Origin: Salvelinus alpinus
Lineage: Eukaryota; Chordata; Actinopteri; Salmoniformes; Salmonidae
Length of the DNA stretch: 64,000 bases
NCBI RefSeq assembly: GCF_045679555.1
Contig: NC_092099.1
Location: forward strand, 11,144,076 to 11,208,075
Direction: 5' to 3'
Below, piece after piece: positions 1-12,430 of the stretch (within the stretch, counting starts at the first letter, position 1; each line of letters begins with the position of its first letter). A model generated the notes under the pieces. It ran no database searches, was not told the DNA's origin, and saw only the letters and a list, made by a program, of their open reading frames with translations. The position numbers were made by a program, and so were the translations under genes.

Positions 1-1930
1 GTTACCAGGTCCTAGCCTATTTATCAACCTTGGTATTACATGTGGACTTGATGGTAGTGGCACCTTGTAACAAGGTGAGCTTTTGGTTTGAGTTAATAAC
101 ATGGAAATTCACAGGTAACTATCAAACATGTAATTACAAAACATTAGTTCCATAATGGAACAAGACATGTGTAATAACATCAGTAATTACACATGTGGAA
201 TAATCTTCAGCAAGTGGATATGTATTTATAGTTCTTGTTCCAATTGTGTAGGCCTAATAACTGATACCACTACAACCCTATTACCATGCAATTACGTAGT
301 AACACCTATGTAACTACTATGTTGTTACTATAGTTATTACTGTGTAGTTACATAGTAATAGCGGCAACTTCATGTAAAGCGTTACTAATGTTTTTTTTGG
401 GGGATAAACTCTCTTAAGTCCTCTGAATTACAGAAAAGTCTAATTTGTTTAGGATTTTTGCCTGGCGGGAAAGGGACAGAGATGCCCTGTTATAGGAACA
501 TGCCACCTTCACCCCTCCAGACTCAGTTTCTAGTATAGGCCCACCCACACCCCGTTGCTGTAGGTACGATAAGAGGGCTAGTGACCAAGTGAGCTATGAC
601 GTTCCATTGATCCAGAAAATTGCTGCGGAGCCAGCCTTGAAATTAGTTTAAATTGCTGAATCAAAAAAATGGTATCCACTATTCTGGTAAGGCTAGTGTA
701 AACCCCTCTGCCTCTAATCCCTGGCTGATGTGAAAAGTTGCCAGGGATCGTTTCTTCCGCTGCCCAATTGATGGGGGAATTTGGATTGCTTGTGACAGAG
801 ACACACATGCAACCAACTGGGATTTGACTTGGATGGCACTTATGGCGACCAGGGTCGTGACTTGGTTTTGAATTTGAGGGCTTGAGGAATTTTGTGTGAT
901 CTACAACGGCTTTGTGCTTTTCAATTCAATTACACGCCAACACTTTCCACTGTGCCAATTTCAGATCCTCTCTTAGTTGTGAGTTGAGTCATAACTCCAT
1001 GCCTTGCTATACAGTTCAACCATGTTTCTTATTTTACCCGGTTTGCTTGGTCCTAAAAATAGTAACAAACACCAGCGTTTGAGCTGGAGATTGATGTGAA
1101 GAGGGAGCAGGCAGGGACGTCTTGAAACAAAATCAGCTTTAATTTGGAGTAAGTTGAGCTAAAATGATCACTCAGGCAAACACAGTAGTGGATTATACCA
1201 CACATATTCTGTCATTATTACTATATTATCATTCCGTTAAAGACCAGAGAGAAGGTCTCAGCATACGTTAATATAAAACAATTTACCCACTACTTGGTGG
1301 AAAGTGAGAACATATTTGAACTGTTATCGTAATACAATTATAATGTCATGGAAAGTTATGATTTCTACATAAAGCCACACTCCTACACTTACCTCCCTAT
1401 AGCTTGCACTCTGCAATTGTCCAAATTGACTGGGCATTGTATATTCATTCCAGTTCATAACCTGCATGCAGAACCTTGATATTAGCCAGGTGTGATGGGG
1501 ACTGGGGACTAAAGTTATTTTTGTCTGTAGATTGTTGTGAATCCTGATACAGGAGAATGAGCTTCTTCTCTATTGAGTGCAGTTTTATATTTTCACGACT
1601 GACGATGAAAAATGTCCGTGGTAAAGGATAACCGATAGCTTGTCACCTGCCACTTTTTTTCCCCCCGTTTTTGATTTTCTTTACGCCATGCATCGGGGTG
1701 TCTGCACTCAAAATGTAAACTCATTCCTCCTTTGTTTCTTTTTCCACGTTTCCTGGCAAAAGTTGGAGGAAGAAGCTTTTAAATCTTACCCCTAATCCCC
1801 CCTATCGTTGACAGGAATACGAATTCTATCCTGAAGACCACTCAACAGATTTTAAGTTAGTGTGTGAAAATCCTTAAAGCTTACAATCCTTAGTTGCTAC
1901 ATCAAATTTTTGACTTATATATTCATGATA
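1..1930. other. Inferred asic4 intron 1, 5' part: no gene seen
   Basis: No plausible exon. Bases 20-390 are AT-rich, with repeated GTAATTACA and GTAGTTACATAGTAA-type words facing each other, perhaps an old palindromic repeat. The remainder looks unique and non-coding. Confidence 0.5.
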
Positions 1931-2476
1931 TACAGTGAGCTCCATAAGTATTGGGTCAGTGACACATTTTTTGTTGTTTTGGCTCTGTACTCCAGCACAT
2001 TTAATGAAATTATACAAGGACTATGAGGTTAAAGTGACAGACTGTCAGCTTTAATTTTAGGGTATTTTCATCGATATCGGGTGAACCGTTTAGAAATTAC
2101 AGCACTTTTTGAACATTGTCCCCCCATTTTACGGTCCAAAAGTATTGGGACAAAATCAGTGATGTGTATTAAAGTAGTTTAAAGTTGTCATCATTATTCA
2201 CGAGTCATTCAGGATTATCCATAATCATTGTAGAATCCACATTCATGTAGAAGTGTTAAGAAACATTCTATTCTTATTTACAATAAACGTGACTGCAAAA
2301 TTACACAATACATTATATACCATTCATTTCCATTGGGCACAAAATAATCTGATACACAACCAAAACAAACTGCAAATGCATCAACAAAAAAAATAGCGTA
2401 CTGTGCATTATGTATTTTACACAGTCCTTATTGCTAATCTTTAATAAGGGTGTCAATCATTTCGGACCCCACTGTA
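1931..2476. mobile_element. Non-autonomous DNA transposon-like repeat, TA-flanked
   Basis: Starts TACAGTGAGCTCCATAAGTA and ends GACCCCACTGTA, so TACAGTG faces CACTGTA. The interior has no transposase ORF. The family is a common fish repeat; a piece of the same right end recurs at 50008-50054. Confidence 0.65.
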
Positions 2477-5400
2477 CATGCATTATATTACAGACAGATT
2501 AGGGAGACAGTATTTGCCAACATTGAAATGAAAGGCAAAGAGGGTGGTCAAGGACTTGCACATCTCTCATACAAACAGCTGCTTCAAACAGGAGGCTTCT
2601 TGGAAGTCTGGGGTAGATTTGCCCCCACCTGACTGTGACCTATAGGAAAAAACAGGGTATAAATCCACTCCAAAGTTTAATGTCTTCCTCCCTGAGATTG
2701 CTTGCCTCTGTTATTTCAGTTTCACGAATGTAGATCTCAAATTGTTTCTTTATAAATACGATCTGATATTAAAAGGTGTCTTGTTGGTAAACATTTCGAC
2801 CAATTTCACAGATCTCTAATAGGCTCTGTGAGTTAGCCTACAAAATCCAATTGAATTTCCCACTTAATTTCGTGTGCAAAGATAAAATTCAGTCTCATCC
2901 ATGACACTACATTTTGAAAGACAGTCTGTCTTTTCCTCGTCAGCTGGTTTGACACTTTCAAGCTCTTTGAATGATGAAATGCATGACATTAATTGTCAAG
3001 GTTATTTGACTTCAAATGGAGTCCCACCTGTCCTGGTGACCTCAGCCGACCGTGGTTCTGTGTGTCCTTTCCATGGCCCCGTAGGGGAGTGGAAATCATG
3101 AGGCCTGACAATGTGCTGACAACATGTCCCAGGCTGGCCAGCCATGGCATTCTCAGGAGTTCAAGGCCTGTCTGTGTCTGTCTCTCTCTGTCTCTCACTC
3201 TCTCTCTTTGTCTCTCGGTCTCCCTGTTTCTCGGTCTCCCTTTTTCTCGGTCTCCCTTTTTCTCGGTCTCCCTGTCTCTCGGTCTCCCTGTCTGTCTCTG
3301 TCGGTCTCCATGAAACAAAGTACAGATGCCACACATGCCAAACAGAATCAAAACTACTTCCTTGGTGCAGTTGGTCCCTGGCACCACTGGCAGACTACTG
3401 ATCTTCTATGCCTCACCCCTCCAGTAATTTTACTACGTGCTAAACTTCAATAGAACTTTTTTCTTGCCCCGCAAGAAGAGCAATTAATGGATTATTTCTG
3501 GAGAAATGGCCAATTATGTATTTTTTAGACAAATGTCTCTGGTTACAGATAAAGTTTGTCCATTTGATGTTCGAGGTAAAGGCCTACGGTGCCAAACCCA
3601 GTGACCCCCTACTGTACACTATATCAGAGTTAGTTGATGAATGAAATTAGGTCCAGGTTGGAGTTGAATGATGATTAAAGGGCAAATGAGTGTCAGCAAA
3701 ATCAGTCAAATATTTCATGAACTGAACACACTTGATGGCACTTTTTTGTTTCGTTCAGTGGAGCCGCACCTCCCGTCGTTAAATAGTTACCGTGCTGTGG
3801 TCTCCTGGGAAATTAAAAGCATATTGTGCACAGTTTCCCTGTGACTCTGAGACTCAGGGGAGGAGACTTTTTACATTTTCTAATAAAGGAGACTTCGAAT
3901 GACTAAACAGGGGACTTGTCTTTAATTAAACTGGGAGTTTGGACGTATTTATCTGTTTATGCTCTTTGTAATAACTCCTAAGGCATGTTCAGACTATTAG
4001 GGTCACCACTTTGGGGACTAGTCACCCCCCATTTTGATGGGATGTGCAATAAGAGATTTGTGCATTGTAATATCTTCAGATAATAAGGCGACAAAGATGG
4101 TACAGTAAAAAAGAAATCACATAAAGGTTCAGACAAATACATTTTTTCCCAGTCACTTTTGCACATTGTCCTTACTCTATCTTGCATCACAAAGGATTGC
4201 CAGCAAATTGAATATTTTGCTCCCTGGCACATCGATGTGGGATTTCGTCACCTCATTTCACAGGTACCTCTTCCTTTTGATGCCGAGTTTAAATGTTTGG
4301 AGCATAAGTTAGACGATAAGCTTGTGGGTCATTTTATAGCAAGAAGTGGAAAAAAGTTCAGAATAATACCAGAATAATACATAGTGGGATGAATGTGTGT
4401 GGAATAATTCCATAGTGTATAATCAAGTTTCGTCATATCCTCTTGATCTTTATAGTGTGTTGGCTGAGGTATGACATCCGTGTGCAGCTGGTGGCCGTCC
4501 TATCGCCTCTGACCACAGAACATTGGCCCTCATTTTCTGTTAATTTACTGACTATTCTACATATTCGTCGACACCCAGCAGGTGATCTACTACGCATGGC
4601 CGGCGTTCGTGTTGGTTTGTCTTGTCCTTAATGTTGATTCATTGATTTATTAAGCATTTTGACCTCTAAATAATGAATATCTGCTTTAATTAACCCTTTA
4701 ACCCTCTAACCCTCTAGTAATAATAATTTATTAAACCAAACATCTGTTAATCAGCCATTACACAGCACTTATGGTAATTTAATGGAGGAAATAAGTCATT
4801 CAAACACGTGCCTTTAAATGCATCAAATCGGTTGTTCTGTAGCGAATCTCTTTTTTGCAAATCAGTCCTTGCATCTGCATTTTGAAGTTGTGGATTTCCA
4901 TTTCTTAAGCCTTTTGATGTGACTATTTTCTCCTTCGATTATGTCGGTGTTTTTTTTTTTGGGGATCACGCACAAGATAGATGGATAGACAGCCAGACAA
5001 AGAAGTGTGGGTTTGATGGATGGTCATTCACAGCTCTTCCGCTTGTTTGTTCATCCCTTGCTGTATTTAAAAATGACCCTTCAAACAAGACCAATGGAGA
5101 AAGCCAAAGTGTTTCACTGAGCAGAGGGAGGAGATGGTTGCTTGAGTAATCTGTTACCATTGCTTTTACAAGGGTCTTTCTTGACACCCGACACCCTTCA
5201 AACATCAATATCAAATGTCTGCTTTTCCCCTTGGGTGAGTTCAGCTGATGACTTTCCATCCCTGTATGAAGCCTTGCTGGCAGGCATGGAGGCGTCATGG
5301 GAATCCACTGACATTGATTTCTTTATCCCTATACACACACACATAGATGGACGCAATGGGTCCAATCCTGATCTGTTGTAGATGCTTCATTTACATTGAG

Positions 5401-6162
5401 AGTAGGTAAGAGAGCAGCGCTGTACAGGCTGTAGGCCCAACACTAAGTAGTGTGTCTGTTTTCGGGCGTATTCATTCAATCTTTAAGATGATCTTGAACA
5501 ACATTTTATGAAAGAGTAAGGCCACTGGAAATGGGGATTGCAAATTTCCTCAGACTAAAGGAATGTGTTTTGGCCATTTTCTAGGTGGCTGAGAGGACCC
5601 AAATTAGTCATAGTGTCAGCAACGAATAGTATTTTGACTTTGCTTTTCAGTCTATCGTGAGTAGCAATATGATTATTGTCAAGGGAGGGGGAGGGAGAGG
5701 GTGAACAGTGTGAGGTCTCTTTCATATCAAGAGGCCTGCTCATCTCTGTTACAGTAGCTGTCATTCACTTGTAGTCAGTCACACATGCTAAAAATGCAAT
5801 ATGAACCCTCAAGGCTCCAGGGAGAGGAATTGATGCTATGTTGAGCCTGTGTTCCCCGATTAATTCTGTTCCATCATCTAGCATCTCTCTCTCTGTCTCT
5901 CTCTCCATGACCTTGTGGTTTACTGAAGAAGTAATCAAATGGTTCGTTATCAAAATAAAGTGCCAAATGATGGATGACATTTCCCCATTCATGTCCCTCG
6001 AATCTATTAAATCCATAAAATCCACATCTGATTATCACATAGATTCCTGCATTCCACTGTGGTGATGAAATTGCAGATATGTAAAGTATGTGTGAGATCA
6101 TCTCTCCACATGCCACACAAACGGCTGTCGCAGCGAGACCAGGTGAGTCAAGATTTTCCTGC
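2477..6162. other. Intron 1 sequence without recognised genes
   Basis: Apart from the pyrimidine tract near 3.2 kb nothing with coding character was found. Short open frames here lack homology or codon signal. Confidence 0.45.
3173..3308 (+). repeat. CT-rich simple repeat with a 16-bp minisatellite core
   Basis: A CTGTCTCT-type microsatellite runs into about five copies of a 16-bp unit, CTCGGTCTCCCTGTTT, at roughly 3213-3292. It is open in several frames only because of its composition. Confidence 0.85.
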
Positions 6163-6262
6163 ATCCCAAATTCCCCCCCATTCCCTATATAGTGCCCTTT
6201 TTTGACTATGGCTGTAGTCAAAAGTAGTTTACTGTATAGGAAATAGGGTGCCATTTGGGACA
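6163..6262. mobile_element. Palindromic MITE, family A
   Basis: Facing arms CATCCCAAATTCC..CCTATATAGTGC and AAAAGTAG..ATAGGGTGCCATTTGGGA. The same family recurs at 13927, 14886 and 30508. Confidence 0.7.
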
Positions 6263-6857
6263 CAGACTTTGACCCGCCTCTCTGTCGATATTGCAGGAAT
6301 TTTGTGTACTCCCATTTCCTAAGGTATTTATGTAACTTTAGCAGTCTGAATCCACGAGACGTGGACAAAGTCAGAGGCTAACAGCTTACAAATGGATTTG
6401 TCGATGACAATACAGGCACCCTTATGGAACATTTTTGTTTTGAATGTTCATTCTGCTAAGACTATTTTGTTTTATGCCCTGTATGGGATTCGCTAGCAAC
6501 TCCACTGCTCATCGAAAATGTTCTACCCTAATATTCAGTTTACAATGGATTTGACAGAAAATTGCACAGCCATTTACCTTAAGGGAACTACCCAACGATA
6601 AGGAGAAAAAAACTGTAAAAAGAATGGCTGCTTGTATGCCATGCCTCACTGCTTACGTGTGTACTAGTCAAATTCAACTTTAAATTGAATTCATTTTGAT
6701 CATCCTCTTGATCACTCATAAGTAATCCCCCCTCACTTGACCCAGGCAATGGCAATGATCAGTTTGACCTCCATCTCATCTTCCCCAAGAGCAGAATGAC
6801 ATCAGTGCTAGCTCCGAGAGGTTTGGTTGTGTGTCAAATGTGTCATTGCCCCACACC
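6263..6857. other. Intron 1 spacer, nothing recognised
   Basis: No coding or repeat signal could be supported in this 0.6-kb stretch. Confidence 0.4.
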
Positions 6858-7389
6858 ACCTTCTCTTATGACCGAAAAGAGCTTCTCGATATTAAGACAG
6901 CGAATACTCACCTCGTACTGGACAAAGGTTTTTCTTTAACGAGTCGGACGCAAAGGATTAACTTCAGACACCCGACAAGGCCCAAATCCCCATGATTCGT
7001 ATGAAAAAGAGACGGAGATATCGGGGACGTAGTTCGGGGTGCCTTGTATGGATCCGACGGTGATTGGGTAATCTGCCCCTACCATCAGTACTATTAGCCA
7101 ACGTACAATCATTGGACAACTAAATAGACAAAAAATTATCACGAATATCCTACCAACGGGATATTAAAAACTGTAATATCTTATGTTTCACCAAGTCGTG
7201 GCTGAACGACGACATGAGTAACATACAGCTGGTGGGGTTCACGCTGCATCGGCAAAATAGAACAGACGCCTTCTGTAAGACAAGGGGTGGCGGTCTCTGT
7301 ATATTTGTAAACAACAGCTGGTCCACAAAATCTAATAGTAAGGAAATCTCTAGGTATTGCTCACATTATTTACCAAGAGAGTTTTCATC

Positions 7390-7697
7390 TACATTGGGGA
7401 GAACAAGTATTTGATACACTGCCGATTTTGCAGGTTTTCCTACTTACAAAGCATGTAGAGGACTGTAATTGTTATCATAGGTACACTTCAACTGTGAGAG
7501 ATGGAATCTAAAACAAAAATCCAGAAAATCGCATTGTATGATTTTTAAGTAATTAATTAGCATTTTTTGTTTGTTTTAGATTCCGTCTCTCACAGTTGAA
7601 GTGTACCTATGATAAAAATTACAGACCTCTACATGCTTTGTAAGTAGGAAAACCTGCAAAATCGGCAGTGTATCAAATACTTCTTCTCCCCACTGTA
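7390..7697. mobile_element. Terminal-repeat-only derivative of a Tc1-like element, inserted in the LINE
   Basis: Starts TACATTGGGGAGAACAAGTA and ends TTCTCCCCACTGTA, with two nearly complementary arms of about 150 bp and no transposase between them. The arms match the ends of the 1.6-kb elements at 22665 and 36676. It splits the LINE just after LPREFSS, so it is younger than the LINE. Confidence 0.88.
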
Positions 7698-8259
7698 TAT
7701 ACTTCGTAGCTGTGTATTTACCACCACAAACCGATGCTGGCACTAAGATCGCACTCAATGAGATGTATACAGCCATAAGCAAACAGGAAACCGCTCATCC
7801 AGAGGCGGCGCTCCTAGTGGCCAGGGACTTTAATGCAGGGAAACTTAAATCCATTTGACCTAATTTCTACCAGCATGTTAAATGTGCAACCAGAGGGGGA
7901 AAAAAACGTAACTCCACAAACAGAGACGCGTACAAAGCTCTCCCTCGCCCTCCATTTGGCAAAGCTGACCATAATTCTATCCTCCTGATTCCTGCTTACC
8001 AGCAAAAACGAAAGCAGGACGCACCAGTGACTCAATCAATAAAGAAGTGGTCAGATGACGCAGATGCTAAGGTACAGGACACTTTTGCTAGCACAGACTG
8101 TAATATGTTCCGGGATTCTTACAATGACTTTGAAGAGTGCACCACATCAGTCAATGGCATAATCAATAAGTTGCATCGATGACGTCGTCGCCACAGTGAC
8201 TGTACGTTCATACCCCAACCAGAAGACATGGATTACAGGCAACATCCACACTGAGCTAA

Positions 8260-9417
8260 ATGGTGGAGCTGACGCTTTCAAGGAGCGGTACTCTAACCCG
8301 GAAGCTAATAAGAAGTGTCTTCACTGACATTTTCAACCTGTCTCTGACTGAGTCTGTAATACCAACATGTTTCAAGCAGACCACCATAGTCCCTGTGCCC
8401 AAGAACACTAAGGTAACCTGCCTAAATGACTACCGACCCATAGCACTCAAGTCTGTAGCCATGAAGTGCTTTGAAAGGCTGGTCATGGCTCACATCAACA
8501 CCATTATCCCAGAAACCTTAGACCCACTCCAATTTGCATACCGCCCCAAAATATCCACAGATGATATAATCTATATTGCACTCCACACTACCCTTTCCCA
8601 CCTGGACAAAAGGAACACCTATGTGAGAATGCTATTCATTGACTACAGCTCAGCGTTCAACGCCATAGTGCCCTCAAAGCTCATCACTAAGCTAAGGACC
8701 CTGGGACCAAACACCTCCCTCTGCAACTGGATCCTGGACTTCCTGACGGGACGCCCCCAGATGGCAAGGGTAACAACACGTCTGCCACACTGATCCTCAA
8801 CATGGGGGCCCTTCAGGGGTGCGTGCTCAGTCCCCTCCTGTACTTCCTGTTCAGTCATGACTGCATGGCCATGCACCACTCCAACACCATCATTAAATTT
8901 GCCGTCAACACAACAGCGGTAGGCCTGATCACAGACAACGATGAGACAGCCTATAGGGAGGAGGTCAGAGACCTGGCTGTGTGGTGCTAACAACCTATCT
9001 CTCAACATTATCAAGACAAATGAGATGATTGTGGACTACAGGAAAAGGAGGACCAAGCACACCCCCATTTTCATCGACAGGGCTGTAGTGGAGCAGGTTG
9101 AGAGCTTCAAGTTCCTTGGTGTCCACATCACCAACAAACCTACAATGTCCAAACACACCAAGAGAGTTGTGGAGAGGGCACGACAAAGCCTATTCCCCCT
9201 CAGGAGTCTGAAAAGATTTGGCATAGGTCCTCAGATCCTCAAAAAGTTCTACAGCTTCACCATCGAGAGCATCCTGACTGGTTGCATCACTGCCTGGTAT
9301 GGCAACTGCTCGGCCTCTGACCGCAAGGCACTACAGAGGGTACTGCATATGGCCCTGTACATCACTGGGGCCAAGATTCCTACCTCTATACCAGGCAGTG
9401 TCATAGGAAGGCCCTAA
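8260..9417 (+). pseudogene. LINE reverse transcriptase pseudogene fragments
   Basis: Three open stretches in different frames (8260-8793, 8802-8990, 8941-9417) encode successive RT and thumb segments of the LINE. They are separated by frameshifts at about 8790 and 8990. The normal catalytic FADDT is FAVNTT here, so two acidic residues are lost. Confidence 0.85.
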
Positions 9418-9898
9418 AAATTGTCAAAGACCCTAGTCATATACTGTTCTCTCTGCTACCGCACGGCAATTGGTACTTCAGCGTCAAGTCTAGGCCCAAG
9501 AGACTTCTTAACAGCTTCAAACACCAAGCTATAACACTCCTGAACAGCTAATTAAATGGCTACTCAAACTATTTGCATTGTCCCCCCCTCTTTATGCTAC
9601 TCTCTGTTCATTATCTATGCATAGTCACTTTAACTCTACCTCAATTACCTTGACTAACCTGTGCCCCCACACATTGGCTCTGTACCAGTACCACTGTATA
9701 TAGCCTCGCTACTGTTATTTTACTGCTGCTCTTTAATATTTTTTTATTTTAGTTTTTATTTTATGCTTATCTATTCTTTACACTTATTTTTCTTAAAACT
9801 GCATTTTTGGTTAAGGGCTTGTAAGTAAGCATTTCACTGTAAGGTCTACTACACCTGTTGTGTTCAGCGCATGTGACAAATACAATTTGATTTGATTT

Positions 9899-10493
9899 GG
9901 TTGACAGTTAGCGCTGTAACTGCATGAGCCCTTCCAATATGTGTAGACCTGCGTACTGTATACTAGGCGAGTCCCTCAACTGACAGTAGTAGTCTACTCA
10001 CATGTGGCAACATTCATACCAGTATGGGGTTGCCGCTGCAACAAAATGTAAAGAGAGTTCACATATTTACCGTACTAATCCTCTCAGAACAGTCTGACTT
10101 GAACAGTTGAAAGTAGTAACCTTGTTAGCAGAATGTTAGGCTCCTTGGGGTGTTGCCTGACCACAGACTTACCCTTGATGTTTTGGGAGCTTCATACTGT
10201 AGGCCTCTTGGGGAAGATCCTGGTGTCTCCTGGTCCCAATTTGGCAGCTCCAAAGTCTGCATGTCAAACATCTGTGAGGATGGCACCCAGTCATGCTGCC
10301 AGTAGCTGAGCATATATCTAGATCTTGCTGGATTGGATGGCTACTCCACCACTCTTTGATGTGTTGAGCATAGAGTTGGATAGAGGGCCCATCTTTGCAT
10401 CTTTTGCGTAATGGCTTAACCCAGAGGAAGTCCCACCCAGCTGTCTACTTCAGAATGGTGAAAGTCATCAATGGCGCTGGCCATGCTAAAACA
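9899..10493. other. Intron 1 spacer, nothing recognised
   Basis: Unique-looking sequence without coding signal. Confidence 0.4.
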
Positions 10494-10690
10494 GGGACCC
10501 AATCCCAAATGGATCCCTACACCCGTCGCCCTATAATCTGAGAGGATTTCACTGTTGTAATCAATATGGTAATAGCTCCACCTTGTCATCTGATAGGCTA
10601 GGTTGAAGTTTCACCATTGCTTATACCAATCAAATCTTCTCATATCTCCACAAGTGCAGGGTCTAGAGGTCCATTTGGGATTGGGACAAG
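10494..10690. mobile_element. MITE-like repeat with inverted ends
   Basis: GGGACCCAATCCCAAATGGA at the left faces TCCATTTGGGATTGGGAC at the right. The interior is short and non-coding. No target duplication was confirmed. Confidence 0.55.
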
Positions 10691-10699
10691 GTCTACTTT

Positions 10700-12430
10700 A
10701 GAGTCTAATGGCTTTGATAGAACTGAGGATGCTCACAACAATGTAGTTACTCCACAACACTAACTTAACTGACAGAGTGAAAAGGAGAAAGCCTGTACAG
10801 AATAAAAATATTCCAAATCATGCATCCTGTATATAATAAGGCACTAAAGTAATACTGCAAAAATTGTGGCAAAGAAATTACCTTTTTGTCTTGAATACAA
10901 AGCGTTAGGTTTGGGGCAAATCCAACACAACACATCACAGAGTACCTCTCTTCATATTTCAAGCATGCGTGGTGGCTGCATCATGTTATTGGCAAGGACT
11001 AGGGAGTTATTTAGGATAAAAATAAACAGAATAGAGCTAAGCACAGGAATCCTAGATGAACACTTTGTATGCTTTCCAACAGACACTGGAAGACAAATTC
11101 ACATTTCAGCAGGACAATAACTTAAAACACAAGGCCAAATATACACTGTTGTTGCTTAACAAGACAACATTGAATGTTCTTGATTGGCCGAGTTACAGTT
11201 TGGACTTAAATTGGCTTGAAAATCTATGGCAAGACTTGAAAATGGCTGTCTAGCAATGATCAACAACCAACTTGACAGAGCTTGAAGAATTTTAAAAAGA
11301 ATAATGTGCAAATATTGTTCAATCCAGATTTGCAAAGCTCTTAGATACTTACCCCAAAATAGCCTCAGCTGTAGTCGCTGCCAAAGGTAATTCTAACATG
11401 TGTTCACTCTGGGGGTTGAATCAAATCAAATCAAATGTATTTATATAGCCCTTCTTACATCAGCTGATATCTCAAAGTGCTGTACAGAAACTCAGCCTAA
11501 AACCCCAAACAGCAAGCAATGCAGGTGTAGAAGCACGGTGGCTAGGAAAAACTCCCTAGAAAGGCCAAAACCTAGGAAGAAACCTAGAGAGGAACCAGGC
11601 TATGAGGGGTGGGCAGTCCTCTTCTGGCTTTGCCGGGTGGAGATTATAACAGAACATGGCCAAGATGTTCAAATGTTCATAAATGACCAGCATGGTCAAA
11701 TAATAATAATCACAGTAGTTGTCGAGGGTGCAACAAGTCAGCACCTCAGGAGTAAATGTTAGTTGGATTTTCATAGCCGATCATTAAGAGTATCTCTACC
11801 GCTCCTGCTGTCTCTAGAGAGTTGAAAACAGCAGGTCTGGGACAGGTAGCACGTCCGGTGAACAGGTCAGAGTTCCATAGCCGCAGGCAGAACAGTTGAA
11901 ACTGGAGCAGTAGCACGGCCAGGTGGACTGGGGACAGCAAGGAGTCATCATGCCAGGTAGTCCTGAGGCATGGTCCTAGGGCTCAGGTCCTCCGAGAGAG
12001 AGAAAGAAAGAGAGAAAGAGAGAATTAGAGAGAGTATACTTAAATTCACACAGGACACCGGATAAGACAGGAGAAGTACTCCAGATATGACCCTGACCCT
12101 AGCCCCCCGACACATAAACTACTGCAGCATAAATACTAGAAGCTGAGACAGGAGGGGTCAGGAGACACTGTGGCCCCATCCGATGATACCTCCGGACAGG
12201 GCCAAACAGGCAGGATATAACCCCACCCACTTTGCCAAAGCACAGCCCCCACATGTTTATCTAATAAAGATATATTAGATATATTGAATCATTTTTCTTC
12301 CTCTTTGAAAAGATAGAGTATTGTGTGTAGATTGTTGACAAAAACAATGAATTAAATCAATTTTAATCCCACTTTGTAACATCAAAATGTGTAAAGTTGA
12401 GGGGTGTGAATCCTTCCCGAAGGCACTGTA
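10700..12430 (+). mobile_element. Tc1-like remnant (family 3), interrupted and 5'-truncated
   Basis: Remnant transposase words include FQQDNNLKHKAKYTLLL, LDWPSYSLDLNWLENLWQDL and QLDRA. The right terminus is GTGTGAATCC..GGCACTGTA. The matching - strand copy lies at 39925-41276. The right end is separated from the body by an inserted 0.83-kb repeat. The transposase is broken, with the second D as QQDN and the E-box as WLEN. Confidence 0.82.
11418..12252 (+). repeat. Interspersed repeat inserted in the Tc1 remnant
   Basis: Begins with (AATCA)n leading to TGTATTTATATAGCCCTTCT and CTCAAAGTGCTGTACAGAAA, includes AGGAAAAACTCCCTAGAAAG and a purine-rich (GA)n tract near 12000, and ends GCACAGCCCCCACA. 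It is a high-copy salmonid sequence whose class I cannot name. The Tc1 sequence resumes directly after it. Confidence 0.7.

Larger units (their letters stand above)
6858..9898 (+). mobile_element. Decayed L2/CR1-type LINE, subfamily A
   Basis: Matches the intact LINE at 24.3-27.4 kb in order. TYDRKELLDIKT is at the start, then endonuclease fragments, then RT blocks ([43 protein letters not shown] at 8260-8990) and the C-terminal FKFLGVHIT region to about 9417. The end is a 3' tail with GTAAGCATTTCACTGTAAGG and a TTTGATTTGATTTGG terminus. About 110 codons between the linker and the RT fingers are deleted near 8310. Frameshifts and stops make it non-functional, and the FADD box reads FAVN. Confidence 0.88.

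Noticed and set aside
2989..3453. Several overlapping open frames on both strands
   Set aside because: Openness comes from the CT-rich simple repeat; no domain or codon signal.
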